A model generated the notes under the pieces. That model was not told where the DNA came from and ran no database searches. It was given only the letters and a program-made list of their open reading frames with translations. Both the position numbers and the translations under genes were made by a program. A stretch of DNA of 40,036 nucleotides from Verrucomicrobia bacterium UBA1412 (GTDB lineage Bacteria; Verrucomicrobiota; Verrucomicrobiia; Limisphaerales; UBA1412). The stretch's first letter is position 1. Each line of letters opens with the position of its first letter. Below are positions 8,335-15,171 of the stretch, one piece after another. The stretch spans positions 1 through 40,036 of the forward strand of contig DBPU01000110.1 in assembly GCA_002305615.1 (NCBI GenBank), given 5' to 3'.

Positions 8335-9168
8335 TTACAGGTCGCGATAGCAGATGAGCTCGATTCTCTCCTCCTCCACTTTGCGGAGGACTTTTGGAGA
8401 GGTCAGGGCTGAGAATTCTTTCTGATATTTCGCCTCTGTAGAGGGATGGGAATAGACTTCCGAATCGCCCGGGGGCAGGTGCTCCAGGAGTTTCAGAAGA
8501 TAGGCTTCATCCACGTGAGAGGTCTGCATGAGGCCGAAGACTCGAGGCGTATGGCGGATGCCCATTTTGCAGAAGCGCTTTTTCACCCGCAGGCAAAGGA
8601 GATTGAAAATGACGGCGTGCAAGACACGGTAAAAGAGAGGCCCGGAACCCAGCTTCCAGCTCATCCAGAAGAGGTCGCGGCTCCAGCGCAGCGCGTCTAT
8701 CCCCCACTCCTCTGCGTGGTCCAGGAGAATATCGGCCACGACCGGATGGAGATGAAGATGCAGGTGGCCATTGACGTGATCCAGCGGCAAACCGGTCTCT
8801 TTAAATTTTTGAACCTGGGCGGTAACCTCCCGCTCGACCTCCGCCCGTGCCGCGCGTGAAAAGAAGTAGAGCATCCCGGCTTTGGGCGCATTGTCGGAGA
8901 GGCGTCCCCGGCCATCCACCAGATGCGGCGCCTGCTCAGGGCTGAGCGCACCATGTCCGCAAACCAGAGTCAGATGCAGCCCCACACCCAGATTAGGCCG
9001 GCGGCGTGCCAGTTCGACTGCGGCCGCGGCACTGGGCTCATTCACCATCAGGCTGGCGCAGGTCAATATCCCCCGGTCATGCGCTTCGGTAATTCCCTCA
9101 TTGGCGGCGGGATCTCTGCCGAAATCATCCGCATTGACGATCAATCTTCTCGGTAAAGCCGCACCCAT
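8335..9168 (-). CDS. hpnK: YdjC/ChbG-family deacetylase, hopanoid biosynthesis-associated HpnK
   Basis: Carbohydrate deacetylase-fold protein of the YdjC/ChbG family; the HpnK branch is linked to hopanoid gene clusters. The metal-site motif NADDFG is at residues 12-17 and the His cluster DHVNGHLHLHLHP near residue 133. Length (277 aa) is normal. The ATG follows the hpnD stop codon with no gap, and AAAGG upstream provides a ribosome-binding site inside the end of hpnD, so the two genes are translationally coupled. That pairing is the main reason to choose HpnK over a generic YdjC deacetylase; the biochemical role of HpnK is poorly defined. Confidence 0.85.
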   Translation of the reverse strand: MGAALPRRLIVNADDFGRDPAANEGITEAHDRGILTCASLMVNEPSAAAAVELARRRPNLGVGLHLTLVCGHGALSPEQAPHLVDGRGRLSDNAPKAGMLYFFSRAARAEVEREVTAQVQKFKETGLPLDHVNGHLHLHLHPVVADILLDHAEEWGIDALRWSRDLFWMSWKLGSGPLFYRVLHAVIFNLLCLRVKKRFCKMGIRHTPRVFGLMQTSHVDEAYLLKLLEHLPPGDSEVYSHPSTEAKYQKEFSALTSPKVLRKVEEERIELICYRDL

Positions 9169-10056
9169 TTATTCGCCTTTCAACACTCCGTAGTGAGGAG
9201 TGCGCAAGCCGAGCTTGAACCGCAACCAGGTGAGCAATATCCGCCGGATTTTTTCACACTTGGTGAGGCGGATCCGTTCGTGGCTGAAGACGTCGTATTG
9301 AAAGTGGATCAGTTTCAGGAAAAGCTGCCAGTAAACGGCCCCCATGAGCTCGGCGGCGATCATGTTCGGGCGGTCGACTTCGGGCAGAAACTCGCGGGCC
9401 CGGCGGTAATAGCCCAGAGCACGCTCTTTGTAAGCCTCGGCGAACCGGCGGTAGTTCTCCGTATAACGTCCGGCAAAGATATCCTCACGGCTCACGTTGA
9501 ACCGGGCCAGCTCTTGCGATGGCAGATAGAGCCGCCCCTTCTGCTGGTCGGTTTTCACGTCTCTCAGGATATTGGTATATTGAAGGGCACGGCCCAGAGC
9601 CAGCGCGTATTCTTCAGTTTCCGGGCGGGTGAAACCGAAAATCCTCAGGCTCATCAGGCCCACCGAGGAAGCCACCCGGTAGCAGTATAAATCCAGATCT
9701 TCCCAGGTCCGGTATTCAACGCCTTCCAAATCCATTTCCATTCCCTTGAGGAGATCATTCAGGAGATCATAGGGGATGCGATAGCGGCGGATAATGGGAG
9801 CAAACTCTTGCAGAAAGGGGATTTCGGGACTCAATCCGTCGAAGATTTTTTGGAGTCCCTCGCGATAGCGGTTGATCTCCCGGGCCCGCTCCGGTACTGA
9901 AGCGGTTTCTTCGTCGGCGATATCATCCACCAGCCGGCAAAAGGCGTAGAGAGAAACCATCGCTTTGCGTTTCTCTTTGGGAAGTAATATGAAGGCTAAA
10001 GCGAGATTGGATGCGCTTTTGCGGGTGATTTCCTGGCTGGACAGGCTCGGCTGCAC
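9169..10056 (-). CDS. hpnD: Presqualene diphosphate synthase HpnD (squalene/phytoene synthase family)
   Basis: Condenses two farnesyl diphosphates to presqualene diphosphate, the first committed step to squalene and hopanoids. The family motifs are clear: LYAFCRLVDDIADE with the first Asp-rich site, YRVASSVGLMS, and the second site YTNILRDVKTDQQKGRLYLP. I chose the GTG at 10056, which gives 295 residues beginning just before EITRKSASN. The frame is open to an ATG at 10131, but that start would add an atypical basic extension overlapping the upstream gene. With the GTG start, 4 bp separate it from the upstream stop codon, and a purine-rich AAGAGAG lies before it. A phytoene synthase is possible in principle, but the adjacent hpnK favours HpnD. 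Confidence 0.85.
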   Translation of the reverse strand: MQPSLSSQEITRKSASNLALAFILLPKEKRKAMVSLYAFCRLVDDIADEETASVPERAREINRYREGLQKIFDGLSPEIPFLQEFAPIIRRYRIPYDLLNDLLKGMEMDLEGVEYRTWEDLDLYCYRVASSVGLMSLRIFGFTRPETEEYALALGRALQYTNILRDVKTDQQKGRLYLPSQELARFNVSREDIFAGRYTENYRRFAEAYKERALGYYRRAREFLPEVDRPNMIAAELMGAVYWQLFLKLIHFQYDVFSHERIRLTKCEKIRRILLTWLRFKLGLRTPHYGVLKGE

Positions 10057-10060
10057 AATT

Positions 10061-10582
10061 TTATTCGTCTCTCTTGATGAAAGCCGGAGGGGGAACTCCC
10101 GGCGGACGCGGAGGAGGCAGCCCTTCTCCACTTTCGGCTAAACTCGTACCCCGTGGGCGGTGTTCGCGGCGATGCCGGCGCTTGCGGGATTTGCTGTGAC
10201 CTTCCGAAGAACTCTCCCGATCCTCACTCTCCTCGCTCTCTTCGTCATCAGTCTCCACCTCTTTCGGGGTGCTCTCAGAAGTCTCTTCTTTATCCCCCTC
10301 TTCTTCTTCGCGCTCAGAACCCTCTTCTTCGAAAGAGGAACTGCTTCTGCGTTTTGAGGAGGAATGGTGGTGACGGCTGCTCGTGCGGTAAACGCGGACT
10401 TTGCGCCCTTTGACATTCTTGTAGCCGATCCAGATACCCACACCGATCCCCATCACCAGAAGGAGCAGAACGCCGCAGATCGTCTCAATATTGAACTTAT
10501 AGGTAGAATTGACTAGATCAGGTTGTTCAAGTGTCTGAACAACTGATTGAGCTAAAACAGAATTTAGAGAATTAAAAATCAT
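10061..10582 (-). CDS. Single-span membrane protein with long charged cytoplasmic tail, unknown function
   Basis: Unrecognised 173-residue protein. A short N-terminal segment is followed by one transmembrane helix (about residues 35-54, ICGVLLLLVMGIGVGIWIGY), a basic Ser/Arg/His patch, a very acidic Glu/Ser stretch (about 83-128), a basic Arg/His/Lys patch (about 130-146) and a Pro-rich end. The low-complexity tail looks disordered and could be a scaffold for partner proteins at the membrane. It sits between the response regulator gene and hpnD, ending 4 bp before the hpnD start, so it is likely translated with hpnD. Codon-biased low-complexity protein rather than a conserved domain. Confidence 0.65.
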   Translation of the reverse strand: MIFNSLNSVLAQSVVQTLEQPDLVNSTYKFNIETICGVLLLLVMGIGVGIWIGYKNVKGRKVRVYRTSSRHHHSSSKRRSSSSFEEEGSEREEEEGDKEETSESTPKEVETDDEESEESEDRESSSEGHSKSRKRRHRREHRPRGTSLAESGEGLPPPRPPGVPPPAFIKRDE

Positions 10583-10653
10583 ACGCTACTTACTTCGGCC
10601 CCTGCCTGTAAAAGAAAGCAGAAAAGATACCAAACTTAACATCCGACCGCTCA

Positions 10654-12072
10654 TTACCTTGCCGCCCTGCCACCGGAACCCATCGACCCAACAATCAGAT
10701 TGAGCTTCTGCGCTTTCTTCTTGAGAAGTGCCTCAGTGATTTTCAGACATTCAGCCGTCTTCGGAAGACTGTAATCGCACAGCTCAAGGGCATTGAGTAA
10801 CATATTTCGCTCACAGTCTTCAAGTATTTCCTCGTACGAATCGAAGGAGAGATAGTTGATCGTATCCTTTCTGAGACGGCTTTCTATCTGGAAACTGGGC
10901 AGATTTTCCGGGCTAATCCACTTACCGCGCTCCAGAATAACGGCCCGCTCGATCGCATTGCGCAGCTCGCGGACGTTGCCGGGCCAGTGATGGCGGGTGA
11001 GCTTCTGCTCCGCGGCCTCGCTGAAGCCTTCGATCGTTTTATTGAGCGATGCGGCAAACTGCCTGAGGAAAAACTGGGCCAGGAGCATCACGTCGCCGCC
11101 GCGCTCGCGCAACGGAGGCGGACAAAACTGAACCACGTTGAGGCGGTGGAACAAATCCTCGCGGAAAGACTCCTGCCGGATGGCCTCGACGATGTCGCGA
11201 TTGGTGGCGGCCACCAGCCGGACATTCACCTGGAGCTCTTCATTGCCGCCAATTCGGGTAAAAGTGCCATCTTCCAGGAAGCGAAGGAGTTTTGCCTGGA
11301 GCGGACGGCTCATATCGCCGATTTCATCCAGGAAAATCGTGCCGCCATCGGCCTCTTCCACGCGGCCGATCTTCCGCTTGAGCGCACCGGTAAAGGACCC
11401 CTTTTCATGGCCGAAGAGCTCGCTCTCGAGCAAAGTCTCGGGGATGGCAGCGCAATTGATACGCACGTAATTAGCGGCTTTGCGTCGACTCAGGGAGTGG
11501 ATAGCGCCGGCGATCAATTCCTTACCCGTGCCGCTCTCGCCCAGAATGAGAACCGTGGCATCAGTCGGCGCGACGGTCTCAATGAGGCTCCGCAGCTCGG
11601 CCATGGAGGGATGATCGCCAATAATATGGGAAAGCGTGAACTGCTCGGTGCTGGCCTTTTTCAGGGTTAAATTCTCCTGACGGAGCAGATGGAGCTCCGC
11701 GCAGCGCTTGATGCTGTGGATCAGCTCCTCAGGTGCAAAGGGCTTGGCCAGATAATCCACCGCGCCGCATTTGATGGCGTCCACCGCCAGTTTCGGAGTC
11801 GCATAGCCGGTAATCATCAGGACGGGAATATCCTGCCAGCGCTGTTTGACGGAACGGAGAAAATCATAACCGCTCATCCCCCCCAGGCGGGCATCGGTGA
11901 TGATCATGAAGACTTCCTTGTTCTCCAGCGTTTTGTAAGCGTCTTCGGCAGAGGCTTCTGCGATCACTTCATAGCCTTCATCTGAAAGCACCGTCTGGAG
12001 AGAAATCCTCATGTTTCTCTCGTCATCCACAATCAGCAGTGGAGGCAAAGCTCTTTTCATCTGTTTTTCCAT
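10654..12072 (-). CDS. Sigma-54-dependent response regulator, NtrC family
   Basis: Two-component transcription activator of sigma-54 RNA polymerase. The receiver domain (about residues 11-130) has the acidic pair LLIVDDE and phospho-acceptor D60 in ITDARLGG. The AAA+ domain (about 150-385) has Walker A GESGTGKE, the sigma-54 contact loop written GSFTGA instead of GAFTGA (a known tolerated variant), Walker B GGTIFLDEIGD and the NWPGNVREL-type element HHWPGNVREL. The C-terminus carries a Fis-type helix-turn-helix (YSLPKTAECLKITEALLKKK). I chose the ATG at 12072 because GGTGA lies 5 nt upstream; an ATG at 12060 is also possible. It follows its histidine kinase by 35 bp, and rpoN is in the same window at 25.1 kb. 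Target genes are unknown. Confidence 0.93.
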   Translation of the reverse strand: MEKQMKRALPPLLIVDDERNMRISLQTVLSDEGYEVIAEASAEDAYKTLENKEVFMIITDARLGGMSGYDFLRSVKQRWQDIPVLMITGYATPKLAVDAIKCGAVDYLAKPFAPEELIHSIKRCAELHLLRQENLTLKKASTEQFTLSHIIGDHPSMAELRSLIETVAPTDATVLILGESGTGKELIAGAIHSLSRRKAANYVRINCAAIPETLLESELFGHEKGSFTGALKRKIGRVEEADGGTIFLDEIGDMSRPLQAKLLRFLEDGTFTRIGGNEELQVNVRLVAATNRDIVEAIRQESFREDLFHRLNVVQFCPPPLRERGGDVMLLAQFFLRQFAASLNKTIEGFSEAAEQKLTRHHWPGNVRELRNAIERAVILERGKWISPENLPSFQIESRLRKDTINYLSFDSYEEILEDCERNMLLNALELCDYSLPKTAECLKITEALLKKKAQKLNLIVGSMGSGGRAAR

Positions 12073-12107
12073 TTTTTCACCGTAGGTCGCACAACGCTCG
12101 ATTCATT

Positions 12108-13451
12108 TTAACTCATTTTCAAAAAAGAACGAGCAGGAAGTTGTATCGTAAAACAGGTTCCCCGGCCGGGCTCCGAATAAACCTCAATGGTGCCGCCATA
12201 CATCTCCACGTTATGTTTGACGATGGAGAGGCCCAGACCGGTCCCCTTCCGCTTGGTGGTAAAGTAGGGCACCCAAATCTGCGACAAAAACTCCGGGCTG
12301 ATTCCCGGGCCGCTGTCGGCGATCTCCACAATCACGGCATAATCGCTCGAGAAGCGCGAACGCAAGGCGATCTGACCGCGGTCCTCCAGGACATCCCGCG
12401 CATTGGAAAGCAGGTTCACGAGGATTTCGGCCAGGTGGCTTCTCTGCATCATGAGGTGCGGCAAGCCCTGGGCATATTCCTTGGAAATATCAATTCCGAA
12501 CTGGGTGCCTTTGGGGAAAACCTGGTCCAGGGCGCGGTCCAGCTCCGCATTGATGGAGAGCCGCTCCAGAGTACCCTCGGCCAGCTTGGCATAGCCCATG
12601 AGGTCGGTGATGATCTGGTCGGAGCGGTTGATCTCCTCACGAATAATCTGTATCTGGCCGTCGATATCGGTTTTGCCGCGCTCCACCTTTTTCTGGATGA
12701 TGTAGGCGACGTTATTGATGATCCCCAGCGGGTTCTTGAGCTGATGGGCAATTTCGGCCGCCAGGCGCCCATTGGCCCGGATTTGCTCCTGCCGCAGCCA
12801 GAACTCCTGAGCCTCTTCGCGCACCTGTTTCTGGCGCACCAGGGTCAGATGCACCCCCATGGAACAGACCGAGAGCATCACGAGGAAGAAAATTCGCAAG
12901 ACCACCGGCTCGGCAAACGCTTCGCGGGTAAACCCATCGGCGCTCACAGCCCTGCTCTCCAAAAGCCCCGCAGAGACATAGAGAAGGCAGATGATCGAAG
13001 CCACGCTGAGCTGCATCATAAAGGTCGGCAGACAAACCGAGGTCCGGATAATCCAGAGGCAGAACAACCAGAAAACCGGACTGTCAAAGCCGTGCGAGCC
13101 GACCATGACCCCGGCCAGGAAAAGGGTATCGGCCAGAATTCCCGCAAAGAGGACGATCAGGAGCTGCCAGCGTTTGAGCCCGGCCATCCCCCAGATCAGA
13201 ATCCCCCAGGCCAGCGAGATCATGAAATAGAAGACGAAGAAAAGATAAATCATGTGCATGGTGGCATCCCAATGGGTAAGCACCTCCGTATCCCATATCT
13301 GGGCCAGAGCCTTCCAGAGGACTATGGGCAGCGCCACCACCTTGATGGGCAGAAGAATATGCCTTTCAACCACTCGTACCCGCTGGCGCATCTCCTCCGA
13401 ATCGGGAACGAGCGCCTTGGCTTTTTCCAGTAATTCTTTGATCTTCTGCAT
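12108..13451 (-). CDS. Membrane sensor histidine kinase, partner of the NtrC-type regulator
   Basis: Autophosphorylating sensor that should phosphorylate the adjacent regulator. The N-terminal 215 residues hold about six hydrophobic helices with short loops and no large periplasmic domain, so the signal is probably sensed in or near the membrane. The kinase core has the H-box AAEIAHQLKNPLG, N-box ILVNLLSNARDVL, G1 DSGPGI, F-box-like YFTTK and G2 GTGLGLSIV. The H-box with HQLKNPL resembles the NtrB/ZraS group. The gene starts 27 bp after coaC and is followed by the regulator 35 bp later, so all three are probably in one transcript. Confidence 0.92.
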   Translation of the reverse strand: MQKIKELLEKAKALVPDSEEMRQRVRVVERHILLPIKVVALPIVLWKALAQIWDTEVLTHWDATMHMIYLFFVFYFMISLAWGILIWGMAGLKRWQLLIVLFAGILADTLFLAGVMVGSHGFDSPVFWLFCLWIIRTSVCLPTFMMQLSVASIICLLYVSAGLLESRAVSADGFTREAFAEPVVLRIFFLVMLSVCSMGVHLTLVRQKQVREEAQEFWLRQEQIRANGRLAAEIAHQLKNPLGIINNVAYIIQKKVERGKTDIDGQIQIIREEINRSDQIITDLMGYAKLAEGTLERLSINAELDRALDQVFPKGTQFGIDISKEYAQGLPHLMMQRSHLAEILVNLLSNARDVLEDRGQIALRSRFSSDYAVIVEIADSGPGISPEFLSQIWVPYFTTKRKGTGLGLSIVKHNVEMYGGTIEVYSEPGRGTCFTIQLPARSFLKMS

Positions 13452-13478
13452 GGTTGAAAGGCTTGCGGATCCTCCCGC

Positions 13479-14063
13479 CTAGGCCAAATTGCGCTCTCTG
13501 AGCATCTCCATCACCTGAGCGCCGACCTCATCCACGGGGCTCATACGGCCCTTGCCCGAATAGCCGCAAGCCTGAAGTCCCTCAGCCGGACCGATCATAT
13601 TCACACCTCGAGCCGTCAGAATCCTCACGTTCTCCTCTGTCGCCTCGTGCGACCACATCCTGCCGTTCATGGCCGGAGCGATGAGGAGCCCGGTTTCGGG
13701 CCGGAGCGCCAGCGTCAGGCAAGTGAGCGCATTATCGGCAATTCCGCAGGCGATTTTGGCAATCGTATTGGCCGTAGCCGGAGCGATGACGACGACATCG
13801 GCCCAATCGGCCAGGGAAATATGTTGCGGAACCCAATCCTCATCGGTTTCGTAAAGGCCCTTCACCACCGGGTTGCGCGAAAGCGTCTTGAACGGCACCT
13901 CGGTCACGAACCGCAGCGCGTCGGCAGTCATCACCACACGCACGGCGCAATCACGCTGGACCAGGAAGCTGACCAGGTCCACGGCCTTATGCGCCGCGAT
14001 CGAACCGGTCACGCCGACCACTACCTGGGGGGATCTTTTCGTTTCTAAAAAGCTGCTCATCAC
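13479..14063 (-). CDS. coaC: Phosphopantothenoylcysteine decarboxylase, stand-alone CoaC flavoprotein
   Basis: FMN enzyme of coenzyme A synthesis that decarboxylates 4'-phosphopantothenoylcysteine. The motifs are VVVGVTGSIAAHKA, the catalytic histidine in QHISLADWAD, APAMNGRMW and the flexible-flap cysteine in QACGYSGKGRM. At 194 residues it is only the CoaC half; most bacteria fuse this to CoaB (the ligase) in one ~400-residue protein. No CoaB domain is present on either side. It lies 80 bp downstream of gmk, the common gmk-coaBC neighbourhood, which supports the assignment. An alternative start one codon later (14060) is equally plausible. Confidence 0.9.
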   Translation of the reverse strand: MMSSFLETKRSPQVVVGVTGSIAAHKAVDLVSFLVQRDCAVRVVMTADALRFVTEVPFKTLSRNPVVKGLYETDEDWVPQHISLADWADVVVIAPATANTIAKIACGIADNALTCLTLALRPETGLLIAPAMNGRMWSHEATEENVRILTARGVNMIGPAEGLQACGYSGKGRMSPVDEVGAQVMEMLRERNLA

Positions 14064-14143
14064 GTCCGGACTTATAGCAGAACGGCCCCTCTACAGGAAG
14101 GGGAAACTTCTGCCTGCAAGGCAATTCTCTTCAAGGAACGCCT

Positions 14144-14791
14144 CTAGCGAAATGAGGCGATGAAATTCTCCAGCTCTGCGGGCTTCACCCGGGAGCGCTT
14201 CATTTTCTCGGCCCAGAGAATGGATTGGGCCAGCTGGTAATCCTCCTTAATGGAGCCGCTCAGGAGAATATAATCGAAGCCGACACAGGTCTCCATCTCC
14301 GCCCGGGCCGTATCCAGACGCCGCCGGATCACCTCAGCCGAATCGGTGGCACGCTTCTGGAGCCGCTTATGCAGGCTCTCCAGAGAAGGCAGCGCGATGA
14401 AAAAGCTCACCAGTGAGGCACCCAATACCGGATCCTCCTTCGCCTTGCGGCTGATCGATTCCACACCCTGAACATCCACCGAGACGATCACGTCGCTGCC
14501 GGCCTCCAACCGCGTGATGATCTCGCTCTTGAGCGTCCCGTAAAAATTGCCGTAGACATTGGCCCACTCGATGAATTCATCGGCATCGCGTTTGGCCCGA
14601 AACTCCTCCTGAGAAAGGAAATAATAGTCCTTGCCGTTTACCTCTCCGGCCCGGGGAGCCCGGGTGGTGCAGGTAATCGCCCGCTGAAGATCGGGGTTTG
14701 CTGCCAGGAGTTCATTGCAAACGGTCGTTTTGCCGCCGCCACTGGGGGCCGAAACCACCAGGAAGATCGGTTTGGAATTGAGAAATTTCAT
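14144..14791 (-). CDS. gmk: Guanylate kinase
   Basis: Phosphorylates GMP to GDP with ATP in the cytoplasm. The P-loop is SAPSGGGKTTV, followed by the GMP-binding segment TCTTRAPRAGEVNGKDYYFLS and EFIEWANVYGNFYGT, then VSVDVQGV and the lid LQKRATDSAEVIRRRL. Length (215 aa) is normal. It is the first gene of a minus-strand run gmk-coaC-kinase-regulator-membrane protein-hpnD-hpnK in which the gaps are 80 bp or less, suggesting that housekeeping nucleotide/CoA genes and the two-component and hopanoid genes may share a transcript. Confidence 0.96.
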   Translation of the reverse strand: MKFLNSKPIFLVVSAPSGGGKTTVCNELLAANPDLQRAITCTTRAPRAGEVNGKDYYFLSQEEFRAKRDADEFIEWANVYGNFYGTLKSEIITRLEAGSDVIVSVDVQGVESISRKAKEDPVLGASLVSFFIALPSLESLHKRLQKRATDSAEVIRRRLDTARAEMETCVGFDYILLSGSIKEDYQLAQSILWAEKMKRSRVKPAELENFIASFR

Positions 14792-14874
14792 GGTTACTCA
14801 GTCGTTATGCGGTATTGCCTCACGCCGAGATATTTTAGCCTGCCTCAGCCCGAAAGACAATGCGTGAAAACGTG

Positions 14875-15079
14875 AAATAACATGAATCCGGCACGGGTAA
14901 AAGAACCATTGATCAGAACTACGGATGAACACAGATGGACACGGATTCGTGAAGTGTTTTCTATAACGATGAGAGATATTTGCTGAAGTGTTTGTTGCTT
15001 TGACTTGAGTTTTGAAGGCCCTATTTCGTATGAACCATCCAACCCCAATATCCGTGTTTATCCGTGTCGATCTGTGGTT
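14875..15079. repeat. Inverted-repeat element, left copy (MITE-like hairpin unit)
   Basis: About 205 bp in the 380-bp gap upstream of gmk. Arms of about 29 bp (14918-14946, ending GGACACGGAT, and 15048-15079, starting ATATCCGTG) are imperfect inverted repeats around a core of about 100 bp. The segment 14890-14946 matches 20705-20761 with a single mismatch. The core matches the core of the right copy in the opposite orientation. It carries no transposase. Such 'CACGGATGAACACAGATGG' repeats act as dispersed non-coding elements; mobility here is an inference. Confidence 0.7.
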
Positions 15080-15104
15080 CCGGCATCCCTTCTTCATTCG
15101 TAAT

Positions 15105-15141
15105 AAAAAAGAGCCAAAAACATGATTACGTCTTCGGCTCC
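15105..15141 (-). terminator. Terminator of the LRR-Ig gene
   Basis: On the minus strand GAGCC (15136-15140) pairs with GGCTC (15111-15115) and is followed by TTTTTT, 30 bp past the stop codon of the LRR-Ig gene. The loop is long (about 20 nt), which lowers confidence. Confidence 0.5.
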
Positions 15142-15171
15142 GTTTTCGCTCTATTGCGAATCTAAATAGGA

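Noticed and set aside
9169..10131. hpnD start at the ATG at 10131
   Set aside because: It would overlap the upstream gene by about 70 bp and add a basic N-terminal segment not typical of the family; the GTG at 10056, 4 bp after the upstream stop, fits better.
12039..13433. Long plus-strand open frame (464 codons) opposite the histidine kinase
   Set aside because: It is a shadow of a GC-rich coding strand: the minus strand has all kinase motifs in order, while this frame gives a His/Asp/Gln-rich product without domains.
14875..15079. Insertion sequence
   Set aside because: Has inverted arms but is only about 205 bp and encodes no transposase; classed as a non-autonomous repeat.
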